A stretch of DNA of 51,562 nucleotides from Magnetococcales bacterium (GTDB lineage: Bacteria; Pseudomonadota; Magnetococcia; Magnetococcales; DC0425bin3). Below the pieces are notes generated by a model, which was not told where the DNA came from, made no database searches, and saw only the letters and a list, made by a program, of their open reading frames with translations. Numbering within the stretch: the stretch's first letter is position 1; each line of letters begins with the position of its first letter. Shown piece after piece: positions 15,936 through 23,165 of the stretch. The position numbers and the translations under genes are program-made. The stretch covers positions 1 through 51,562 of the forward strand of contig JADGCJ010000011.1 of NCBI GenBank assembly GCA_015229045.1, in the 5' to 3' direction.

Positions 15936-16376
15936 CTACTTTCCAGGAGGTTGGATGGGTTGGACGAGGGGAGCGGAGGGTTGTACGGAGGGGGCAGGTT
16001 GGCGTACCTCCTGGGCCGGGGCATGGTAATAGACCGGCGTTGGTGGCGGTACAAGCCGATTGATGGCAGCCACCCCCCCCAGGATGATAAAGCCGGTGGC
16101 AATGACCCATTTGATGGTTTCCACCTTGGCGGTTTCAATTTCTTTGCGCAGTTCCGCCTTGACCAGTTCGATCTCCTTTTCCATGCGTTTTTCCAGGCGC
16201 AGGATATCCCCCTTGGTGGACAGCTCCTTAAGCTCTTCACGGCGCGACTCTTCCACCTGTTGAATGACGCTGGAAAGCGCCCTGGCCTGGGCTTCGGCCT
16301 GGACAGGAGGCACACCAGCTCCCTCCAGCTCCTTCACAAAAGCCAGGGTATCGAATGAAATAACGGTCGCTGTCAT
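15936..16376 (-). CDS. Membrane-anchored coiled-coil protein, DUF1640-like
   Basis: This is a 146-residue protein. Residues 1-40 (ATVISFDTLAFVKELEGAGVPPVQAEAQARAL) match the start of DUF1640/CCDC90-type coiled-coil proteins, where a short helix is followed by a long coiled coil. Residues about 40-90 are a charged heptad region (RREELKELSTKGDILRLEKRMEKEIELVKAELRKEI). A membrane helix follows (about 97-115, WVIATGFIILGGVAAINRL), and then a Pro/Gln-rich tail. This gives an inner-membrane protein with a coiled-coil domain. Its function is unknown. The ATG at 16376 has a good ribosome site (AGGGAGGTG, five to six bases upstream), which decides against the longer frame to 16439. The DUF4258-like gene follows after 14 bases, so these three small genes may share a transcript. 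Confidence 0.72.
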   Translation of the reverse strand: MTATVISFDTLAFVKELEGAGVPPVQAEAQARALSSVIQQVEESRREELKELSTKGDILRLEKRMEKEIELVKAELRKEIETAKVETIKWVIATGFIILGGVAAINRLVPPPTPVYYHAPAQEVRQPAPSVQPSAPLVQPIQPPGK

Positions 16377-16591
16377 GACGGCACCTCCCTTCCTTTTCCA
16401 GGATACACCAACGAATCCAAAAAGGTCCAACGATTTCACCCGTAAATTTTTTCTTGCCTTGCGGAAGATCCATGCCTATCTTTTAAACCTTGCCGGTTTG
16501 GCTGGGGGCCGGTCTGGGGGCCTTTGTCACGGATTTTGGGGCATTTCCCCTGCGTTGGTTTTTGTCAATATGTTTCCGGGGAGTTACCAGG

Positions 16592-16810
16592 ATGTCGCAA
16601 ATGGTTCGGGGTACGGTCAAATGGTTCAATAATGCCAAAGGGTTTGGTTTTATTGCACCGGATGAGGGTGGCGAGGATGTCTTTGTCCATTTTTCGGCCA
16701 TCCAAGCCAGTGGTTTTCGCAGCCTGGAAGAGGGGCAGAGGGTGAGCTTTGAGGTGGTTCGGGGCCTCAAAGGGCTTCAGGCTGCCAACGTCAACATGGC
16801 GACCGATTGA
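16592..16810 (+). CDS. Cold-shock protein (CspA family)
   Basis: This 72-residue single-stranded nucleic-acid binding protein is one cold-shock domain. RNP-1 is KGFGFIAP and RNP-2 is DVFVHFSAI, both intact, and the first strand is [16 protein letters not shown]. Such proteins melt RNA secondary structure and help transcription and translation after a temperature drop. They are also common at constant temperature. The ATG at 16592 precedes the conserved domain by four residues and has GGGGAG nine bases upstream. The frame is open back to 16490 but shows no family similarity there. A leader of unknown length precedes it and a strong terminator follows, so it is monocistronic. Confidence 0.95.
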   Translation: MSQMVRGTVKWFNNAKGFGFIAPDEGGEDVFVHFSAIQASGFRSLEEGQRVSFEVVRGLKGLQAANVNMATD

Positions 16811-16843
16811 CCGTCTGCCTGACCAGCGTCGTCTAAAATTTAA

Positions 16844-16873
16844 AAACCCGAGCCGTCCGGTTTCGGGTTTTTT
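16844..16873 (+). terminator. Rho-independent terminator after the cold-shock gene
   Basis: An AAACCCGA/TCGGGTTT stem of 8 bp encloses an 11-base GC-rich loop and is followed by a T-run. It separates the cold-shock gene from the acetyltransferase gene, which starts 16 bases later. Confidence 0.8.
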
Positions 16874-16888
16874 CTTTCTGGCCGTGCC

Positions 16889-17968
16889 ATGAACGATGAG
16901 TTTACCGAAAAGTCCTTTTTTCTCTCCGCTTTTCACGGGACAACCCTGACCTTTGTCCTGTCGGAGGAGAGTCACGTTGAACCGGCTGTCATGGGGCATT
17001 TTCGTCGAGTCCTGGGTGAGTTGCAGGCTGCGGGTGCCCGCGTCTGGATCCTCTATCAGGAGATTCCGGAGATCATTGCCGGCCTCGTGGGATTGTTGCC
17101 GACGGAAAGCCCGCTACACCCCGACCTGTTCAGTCTCTCCTATGGTTTGCGGGCGCTTTGTCGTGGGCAGGAGTCCATGGTTTTGACCGGCGTGAGTCGG
17201 GAAGGTGGCGATCTCTTTTGGGGTCAGGTGGTGGCGTTGACGACACGTTTTCGAGTCTCACGTCTGGTTTTACCGCACCAGTGTGGAGGCATCACCGACA
17301 GGCAGGGCCGCATCATGAGTTATGTCAACCATCGCCTCCTGGTGCGTCTGGCGCGGGATGATCACGCCATCCTGGGGCGCATCCACTCCCTGTTGCTTGG
17401 CGGCGTCGCCGAGGTCAGCCTTTGTCGGCTGGCGGATATCGATCAGGAACTCTTTACCTACCAGGGCAGCGGCACCTTTTTTTCCTGGCGCCACTATTGT
17501 CGGGTCCGGCCCTTGGTTTTGAATGATTTTCCCCGCGTAGAGGCGGTCATCCGGCGCGGCGAACGGGAAGGGTACCTCCTGCGACGCTCCGATGCCGAGC
17601 TGGCCGATGTCCTCTTCAGCGGTTACGGGGCCTTTATCGGTGGCGATCATTTGGCCGGGGTGTGTGGCCTTTTGCACGAGCCTTATCGAGAGGCACAGGC
17701 AGGAGAGATTGTCTCTCTGTATGCCATGACCCGCTTCAAAGGGGAAGGCGTTGGGGTTCAACTCGTGGCCAGGGCCAGGCGGGATGCCCGGCGATTGGGT
17801 TTGCGCTATCTTTTTGCCTGTGCCCGGCGACCGGGGGTGGTGGACTTTTTTTGCCGCAATGGTTTTACGCCGGTCTCCCATGAACAGGTGCCTTCGGCCA
17901 AGTGGCAGGGGTATGATGGCAGGCGCAAAGGGGATGTCATCAGCGTCCGACAAAATCTTGATCCTTGA
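16889..17968 (+). CDS. ArgA-like amino-acid N-acetyltransferase
   Basis: This 359-residue protein has the two-part layout of classical N-acetylglutamate synthase, the first enzyme of arginine synthesis: an N-terminal amino-acid-kinase-like region (about 1-200) and a C-terminal GNAT acetyltransferase (about 205-355). The bridge region GGVAEVSLCRLADIDQELFTYQGSGTFFS matches the conserved ArgA G-V-x-x-V-x-L ... ELFT-x-x-G-x-GT segment. The GNAT part has YCRVRPLVLNDFPRVEAVIRRGEREGYLLRRSDAEL, SLYAMTRFKGEGVGVQLVARAR (acetyl-CoA loop) and FFCRNGFTPVS. The kinase-like part is short and diverged: the usual nucleotide- and glutamate-binding glycine motifs are not recognisable, and the SLYAMTRFKGEG loop lacks the normal VHP-x-x-R-x-x-G-x-G. 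It may be a divergent NAGS or a paralogue with another substrate. thiO follows after 10 bases, so the two are probably co-transcribed. Confidence 0.7.
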   Translation: MNDEFTEKSFFLSAFHGTTLTFVLSEESHVEPAVMGHFRRVLGELQAAGARVWILYQEIPEIIAGLVGLLPTESPLHPDLFSLSYGLRALCRGQESMVLTGVSREGGDLFWGQVVALTTRFRVSRLVLPHQCGGITDRQGRIMSYVNHRLLVRLARDDHAILGRIHSLLLGGVAEVSLCRLADIDQELFTYQGSGTFFSWRHYCRVRPLVLNDFPRVEAVIRRGEREGYLLRRSDAELADVLFSGYGAFIGGDHLAGVCGLLHEPYREAQAGEIVSLYAMTRFKGEGVGVQLVARARRDARRLGLRYLFACARRPGVVDFFCRNGFTPVSHEQVPSAKWQGYDGRRKGDVISVRQNLDP

Positions 17969-17978
17969 GGGGTAGAGC

Positions 17979-19076
17979 GTGGAACCCGTGTTGATCATCG
18001 GTGCGGGGGTGATTGGGTGTGCTTGTGCCCTGCGTCTCTTGCAGGCCGGCCATCGGGTGACCCTGTTGGAAAAGTCTTTTCCGGGGGCCGAATCCTCAGC
18101 CGCTGCCGCCGGAATCCTGGGCGCCCAATCCGAGGTGTCCGGAACCGGCCCTTTTCTCGACCTGTGTCTGGCCAGCCGTCGCTTGTTTCGCGACTTTGCC
18201 AGGGAGGTTGAAGCCATTTCCGCTATTTCCGTTGGTTATGAGGCGTCCGGTGTCCTGGAAGTGGCCCTGGACCCCGGCGAGGGCCGCCTGGCTGCCGGGC
18301 GTGCGCAGTGGATGCTGGATCAAGGTCTGCGCGTGGAACTTTTGGATCGTGCGGAGGCATGCGCCCTGGAACCGGCCTTGACCCCCCATCTGATCGGGGC
18401 CAACTACTATCCCGATGATCACCAGGTTGATCCGGTGGCGCTTTCGCGTGCCCTGGCTGCGGCTGTTGCCCGTTTGGGCGGGGAGTTTCGCGGAGGGGTG
18501 CATGTACGGGGGGTTGAACGGGAGGGAGACAGAGTCGTTGCCATCCTGGGTGAGACGGAACGGATCCCTGCCACGCAGGTGGTGGTGGCCGGAGGGGCCT
18601 GGAGTACGCATCTCGGCGGCTTGCCCCCCTTGCGCACGACCGTCAAACCCATGGCTGGCCAGATTGTGCAGGTTGAAACCCGCCCGCCTCTGTTTCGCCA
18701 TGTGGTCTACGGCTACAAAGGGTACATCGTGCCCCGCGCCGATGGCCGCATCCTGATGGGATCCACCCTGGAAGATCGGGGGTTTGACAAGGCGGTGACC
18801 CTGGCCGGCATGCAACGCATTGCCAGCATGGCCATGGAGATGGTCCCGAGTTTGGGGAATGCACGTATCCTGGACAGCTGGTCCGGTCTGCGTCCGGCCA
18901 CCGGCGATGGTTTGCCTCTCCTGGGGGTTGGTCCGGTGCAGGGGCTCTATTATGCAACGGGTCACTATCGCAACGGAATCCTTCTGACACCCATCACCGC
19001 CGAGGTGATCACGACCCTCGTTGCTGGTGGCAAGCCTGCTTTGGAATTGTCGCCATTTTCCGCCGGGAGTCGCTAG
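17979..19076 (+). CDS. thiO: Glycine oxidase ThiO
   Basis: This FAD-dependent enzyme oxidises glycine to the iminoacetate used to build the thiazole ring of thiamine. The 365-residue product matches the family length. The N-terminal FAD motif is VLIIGAGVIGCACALRLLQAGHRVTLLEK (about 4-32). The active-site region SSAAAAGILGAQ (about 41-52) is typical of ThiO and D-amino-acid oxidase-like enzymes. The C-terminal substrate and FAD region has YIVPRADGRILMGSTLEDRGFD (about 247-268), SGLRPATGDGLPLLG and YYATGHYRNGILLTP (about 325-340), the diagnostic ThiO tail. The start is GTG at 17979, with GAGGGG about six to nine bases upstream. The HNH nuclease gene begins in its stop codon. No thiS, thiG or thiE gene lies in the window. 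Relatives such as sarcosine or D-amino-acid oxidases cannot be fully excluded. Confidence 0.88.
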   Translation: MEPVLIIGAGVIGCACALRLLQAGHRVTLLEKSFPGAESSAAAAGILGAQSEVSGTGPFLDLCLASRRLFRDFAREVEAISAISVGYEASGVLEVALDPGEGRLAAGRAQWMLDQGLRVELLDRAEACALEPALTPHLIGANYYPDDHQVDPVALSRALAAAVARLGGEFRGGVHVRGVEREGDRVVAILGETERIPATQVVVAGGAWSTHLGGLPPLRTTVKPMAGQIVQVETRPPLFRHVVYGYKGYIVPRADGRILMGSTLEDRGFDKAVTLAGMQRIASMAMEMVPSLGNARILDSWSGLRPATGDGLPLLGVGPVQGLYYATGHYRNGILLTPITAEVITTLVAGGKPALELSPFSAGSR

Positions 19077-19372
19077 TGGATCATTTATTGATTCCTGCCG
19101 ACCAGGAGCATATCGACAGAGAGCGGCGCAAGGCGAAAATTCTCAAACGTTCGCAGTGGTGGAAAAATCTCATTGGCCAGGGCAAATGTGCTTATTGTGG
19201 TCAACGCACCCCTCCGGGCGAGCTGACCATGGATCACGCCCTGCCCCTGATTCGTGGCGGACGCTCCACGCGCGGCAATTGTGTTCCGGCATGTCGTTTG
19301 TGCAATGAGAATAAACAGAATCTTCCGGCGGAGCAGTGGCGGGCGCTGCGGGAGGGAGAGGGGGTCTCCTGA
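19076..19372 (+). CDS. HNH endonuclease family protein
   Basis: This 98-residue protein has a complete HNH/beta-beta-alpha-metal motif: CAYCGQRTPPGELTMDHALPLIRGGRSTRGNCVPACRLCNENKQN. The two Cys-x-x-Cys pairs bind a structural zinc. The MDHALP and GNCVPAC blocks give the metal-binding His, Asn and general-base residues. The GTG start overlaps the thiO stop codon by one base, so the gene is translationally coupled to thiO. The role of such free-standing HNH proteins next to metabolic genes is unclear: they could act in DNA repair, nick processing or phage defence. It is followed by a family A repeat. Confidence 0.85.
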   Translation: MDHLLIPADQEHIDRERRKAKILKRSQWWKNLIGQGKCAYCGQRTPPGELTMDHALPLIRGGRSTRGNCVPACRLCNENKQNLPAEQWRALREGEGVS

Positions 19373-19414
19373 GCTGCATCCATTTCGGGATGCGTCATTT
19401 TTTAACTATTTGGT

Positions 19415-19561
19415 GTAACTATTCAGCACCCGGCAACGAATCGGGGTCCATAGGTCTGGCGACCGGACAGGTCCAGGACAGAGTCCTGGTGGGGTTCGGG
19501 GCGAAGCCCTGACAAAGGCTTTCATGTCCAGGCTTTTTTTGAGGGGGTACGGAACAGTTGC
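19415..19561 (+). repeat. Family A repeat, complete copy
   Basis: This 147-bp copy starts GTAACTATTCAGCACCCGGC and ends TACGGAACAGTTGC. It shows all modules: CGGGGTCCA, GGCGACCGGACAGG, the CCAGGAC-GTCCTGG palindrome, GGGGCGAAGCCC and the TTCATGTCCAGG segment. It is the best copy for a consensus in the window. Confidence 0.85.
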
Positions 19562-19627
19562 GAATTTATTAAAAACTCGCACGAAAAATTCCAGTGAACG
19601 GTTACTCTGTTTGTCTGCGATTGAGTA

Positions 19628-20869
19628 TCAGGTGATTCTGGCCCATGTCGCGAGACGCATGATGCCACGCAGCATGGGCAGGGTGAGAAACGTGGTGATG
19701 ATGGCCATGAACATCATGGCCGAGAAGCAGGAGTCGGAAATAACCCCAGCCTCGCGAAAGATGGAGAGGATCAACACCTCCATCATGCCCTTGGTCTGCA
19801 TGAGGACACCGAGCTTGATCGATTCGGTCCAGCTTTCGCCGGTCCAGCGGGCGGGAAAAGTGGTGCCGATGAATTTTCCCACGATGCTGACCACAGTGAC
19901 AATCAGCGTGATGGTGGCCAGATGATCCGATGTGACGTCAAACGAGGTGCGCATCCCCGTCAGGGTAAAGAAAAAGGGGAGCAAAACGACAACGGTGAGG
20001 GGTTCAAGGCGGTCGATGAGGATTTGTTTGTAGACACGGGGGACGATCACGCCGGTCATGAATCCGCCCAGGGCGACGTGGAGTCCGATCCATTCGGTGG
20101 CCAGGGCGGAACCAAAAACGGAGATGCACACCGTAATCAGACCGGCATCCCCCAGGATGCTCTCCTGGACCAGAATCCGGCGTAAAAACGGCCCTACCAC
20201 CATGACCATGATGATCACGTAAGGAATGACGGTCAGGGGAACCCAAAATGAGCCGGTAAACTCTCCTGCGCTGCCGCCTCTGGTCATGCCAGCCAGAAAC
20301 AGTGCCAGAATGGCCCACAAAATGGCATCGTTGGTGGCGGCCATGCCAAGGGTGATGCGCCCCAGGCGATGATCCCTGAGGCCCGTTTCGCGAAGTATGG
20401 CGCCCAGAACGGGCAACGCCGTCACCCCACTGCTCAGACCAATGGCGATGGCAAAGTGCAGGGCTGTGGCGTTAGGACCTACGCTCTCCGGAAAATGCCC
20501 GGCAATGAACGCTCCGGCCAAGCCCCCGACAATGCTCGGTACGAGAAAGCTCAACAGACTGACAATGGCAAAACGCCGTCCCAGGGCTTTCAACTCCTCC
20601 GGATCCAGGTGCAGGCCCGTCAGAAAAGTGAACAAGACGATCGCCAGCCAAGCCGGCCCCGTCAGGCTCTGAATGGAGTTGTTGGCAAAAAGTATCGACC
20701 AGGTATCGGGTGCCACTTTTCCGAGGACGGAAGGCCCGAGGGCCATGCCAAGGAGAATCTGTAGCACGACCAGCGGTACCATGCCATGCACACCAGGAAT
20801 ACGCCATACCACATAGGGCAATCCGATCACCAGGAGGGCCTGGGTAAAGAAAACGGCGCTTGTGGTCAT
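19628..20869 (-). CDS. CPA2-family cation/proton antiporter
   Basis: This is a 413-residue integral membrane protein with about 11-12 hydrophobic segments, of the monovalent cation:proton antiporter-2 type (KefB/Kch-like membrane part, NapA/GerN relatives). The family signature LFTFLTGLHLDPEEL occurs at about residues 82-96 and the ion-binding ND pair in LGMAATNDAILW at about residues 180-191. There is no C-terminal TrkA-N/RCK domain, so it is the short form (about 400 residues). Ion specificity (Na+ or K+) cannot be told. It stands alone between a family A repeat and the diguanylate cyclase genes. The gap to the next gene is 115 bases. Confidence 0.9.
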   Translation of the reverse strand: MTTSAVFFTQALLVIGLPYVVWRIPGVHGMVPLVVLQILLGMALGPSVLGKVAPDTWSILFANNSIQSLTGPAWLAIVLFTFLTGLHLDPEELKALGRRFAIVSLLSFLVPSIVGGLAGAFIAGHFPESVGPNATALHFAIAIGLSSGVTALPVLGAILRETGLRDHRLGRITLGMAATNDAILWAILALFLAGMTRGGSAGEFTGSFWVPLTVIPYVIIMVMVVGPFLRRILVQESILGDAGLITVCISVFGSALATEWIGLHVALGGFMTGVIVPRVYKQILIDRLEPLTVVVLLPFFFTLTGMRTSFDVTSDHLATITLIVTVVSIVGKFIGTTFPARWTGESWTESIKLGVLMQTKGMMEVLILSIFREAGVISDSCFSAMMFMAIITTFLTLPMLRGIMRLATWARIT

Positions 20870-20984
20870 GCCACCTCAATTGAAAGGTCTCGTGCGTCAC
20901 CCGACCAGCTGCGCGTCAGGATGACTATCCGGCGAAGAAAATACCGTGAAGCATGGTCGCAATACAAGAGCGGAAGGTCGTGTT

Positions 20985-23009
20985 TCAAGTGATCGAAGTC
21001 TCTTCCCCGGCTGTTTCGGGATCGTAGAAGGTGTAACCGTTGCGATTGTGATTTTTGGACTGGTACATGGCCTGATCGGCTTTTTTCAGCAGGGTTACGG
21101 GATCGCGCCCATGTTCGGGGTGGATCGAAATGCCAATGCTGGCACCCACATGGCACTCCTGGCCCTTGATCAGAAAAGGCTTGCGAATGTGATCGATGAT
21201 TCTTTGCACGATACGAACGATGTCATCGCGCCGTGAAGGTTCTTGCAGGATCAGGGTGAACTCATCGCCACCGAGACGAGCCACGGTATCCCCTTCCCGC
21301 AGGCAGGCGCAGATGCGATTGGCCACCTCCACCAGCAACTGGTCACCGGCCTCATGGCCCAGATTGTCGTTGACCATTTTGAAGTGGTCCAGATCCATGA
21401 ACAGGACAGCCAATGATCTGCCGTCCCGACGCACCTGGGCCAGGGAACGCTGCAAAAGCTCCTGGAAAAGCAGTCGGTTGGGTAGTCCGGTCAAGGGGTC
21501 GTGGTGGGCCTTTTGCCGCAGCTTCTCTTCGACCTCCCTGAGTTGTGCCTCGATCTGCCGTCGTTCGATGACGCCAGCCAGGGTATTGGCGATGGTCGCC
21601 ATGAAGGCATCCTCTTCAGGGTTCCTGGTATGACCATCCGGAAGGTAGAGGTTCAATACCCCCAACAGGCGCTCCCTGGAGAGGATGGGAATGCAATAGT
21701 GCCCATGGGGTTTGATGCCATCGAAGGTGACGTCGTGGCGATGATCGATCTGGTTGGCAAAGACGATCTGCCGCTCCTTGGCGGCACGACCGCACAGGCA
21801 ATAGCCGATGGGGACGCGGGCACAGGCCAGCAGGAGTGGTTCGGAAAGATTTCTCTGGGCGGTCAGGACCAGCTCCCCCGTGTCAGGATCCGACAGGAAG
21901 ATGGATCCCTTGGCGATGATGGACAACCAGGAGACGGAAAGGATGATATCCAGGGCCACTTCGAGCTGGTAGGTCAGGGTGAGATCTTCAAGTCCGGTCT
22001 CCAGCAGGGCGCTGATGGCGATGCGCGAGATCTGACTGCGCATCTCCCGCCCCTCTTCGGCCTTGCGGCTGGTAATGTCGTGGAAGACGACGACGGCACC
22101 CTTGATCTCTTCTCCGTCAAAGATGGGCGAGCTGGCGTACTCCACGGAAAAGTGGGTGCCATCTTTGCGCCAAAAGATTTCATCGCTCACCCGGCGGGTC
22201 ATTTTCTCCTTGACCGACAGGCACACCTGGCAATCCCGTGCCGAGTAGGGGGTGCCGTCGTGTCGGGTATGATGCAGCAGGGCATGGCTTTTTTGTCCCA
22301 GCAACTCCTCGGCGCTCCATCCGATCATGCGTGTCGCGGCGGGGTTGATGAACGTCACGGATCCTTCCTGATCCACACCGAAGATTCCTTCACCGACGGT
22401 GGCAAGGATCAGGTCGGTTTGATGGAGCGTCTTTTGCAGCTTGGCATCAGCCTCCTGGCGGCGGATCAACTCCTGTTCGAGGAGGGCATAACTGTCGGTC
22501 AATGCCTGTGTTCGTTCCGCTACCCGGTTTTCCAGGGTTTGCGAAAGTCTCTCCAGGCTGTCGCTGCGTTCGGAAAGAGCGGCATACGACTCCATGATGC
22601 TGATGCGCATCTGGTCGATGGCTGCAGCCAGCTTTCCCAGTTCATCCTCTCTGTTCAGGGAGATGGGCTGGGCGAGGTTGCCCTCTCTCAGGGTTGTGAC
22701 CTGGGTTTCCAGGGAGCGTATCGGTTGCCAGACCATGAGCCGGAGGATCCAGGTCAGGGCCAGGAACAAGACCAGAAAAGAGAACCCGGCGCTCCATTCC
22801 AGCAGGTGAAACGCTGAGATGGTCATGAACAGGAGCGTCATCACCAGGCCGACCTTGATGTCCAGCCTCAGGCGCCGCCACAGGCCCCAACTGGGAGAAG
22901 GCTCTTTCTCTCCGGCAGTTGGTGGTTTGCGCATCTCCCTGAACCCCTCCATCGCGACGATGCTCCCCGAAGGCTGCACCCCAGCCTTGCACTCCCGTTC
23001 AATCTTCAT
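20985..23009 (-). CDS. Membrane PAS-GAF diguanylate cyclase
   Basis: This 674-residue enzyme makes cyclic di-GMP from two GTP. Two close membrane helices (about 53-70 and 75-93) leave almost no outside domain. They are followed by a HAMP-like linker (about 93-145), a long coiled coil (about 140-200), a PAS domain (about 200-315), a GAF domain (about 340-500) and a GGDEF domain (about 510-674). The active-site loop is intact (RLGGDEFTLIL), and an inhibitory RxxD site (REGD) lies five residues before it, so product inhibition is expected. There is no EAL domain. The GAF domain has the Cys pattern GYCLCG ... GHYCIP, also found in the paralogue at 23166, which suggests a redox or metal ligand, but this is inference. 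It shares about the same GAF-GGDEF half with that paralogue and lies 157 bases downstream of it. Confidence 0.93.
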   Translation of the reverse strand: MKIERECKAGVQPSGSIVAMEGFREMRKPPTAGEKEPSPSWGLWRRLRLDIKVGLVMTLLFMTISAFHLLEWSAGFSFLVLFLALTWILRLMVWQPIRSLETQVTTLREGNLAQPISLNREDELGKLAAAIDQMRISIMESYAALSERSDSLERLSQTLENRVAERTQALTDSYALLEQELIRRQEADAKLQKTLHQTDLILATVGEGIFGVDQEGSVTFINPAATRMIGWSAEELLGQKSHALLHHTRHDGTPYSARDCQVCLSVKEKMTRRVSDEIFWRKDGTHFSVEYASSPIFDGEEIKGAVVVFHDITSRKAEEGREMRSQISRIAISALLETGLEDLTLTYQLEVALDIILSVSWLSIIAKGSIFLSDPDTGELVLTAQRNLSEPLLLACARVPIGYCLCGRAAKERQIVFANQIDHRHDVTFDGIKPHGHYCIPILSRERLLGVLNLYLPDGHTRNPEEDAFMATIANTLAGVIERRQIEAQLREVEEKLRQKAHHDPLTGLPNRLLFQELLQRSLAQVRRDGRSLAVLFMDLDHFKMVNDNLGHEAGDQLLVEVANRICACLREGDTVARLGGDEFTLILQEPSRRDDIVRIVQRIIDHIRKPFLIKGQECHVGASIGISIHPEHGRDPVTLLKKADQAMYQSKNHNRNGYTFYDPETAGEETSIT

Positions 23010-23165
23010 CGATGACTGTCAATATGTGAAAAACGAAGATTTTATGCAAGAAAAATCGATGGTTTGTCATGTTTTGTCAATGTATTGAAAATAAATCCAG
23101 AATGGCAAAGAGTCTTCTTGGGCAGCTCTGCCCAGGGGGGGTGGCTGACTGGAGAGGGGGACGAC

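Noticed and set aside
15661..16110. Longer version of the DUF4258-like gene
   Set aside because: The extra 63 residues are the out-of-frame complement of the neighbouring DUF1640-like gene tail. They are Pro/Gly/Cys-rich and have no family similarity.
21501..22817. 438-residue open frame on the plus strand
   Set aside because: Antisense to the diguanylate cyclase gene. No domain similarity.
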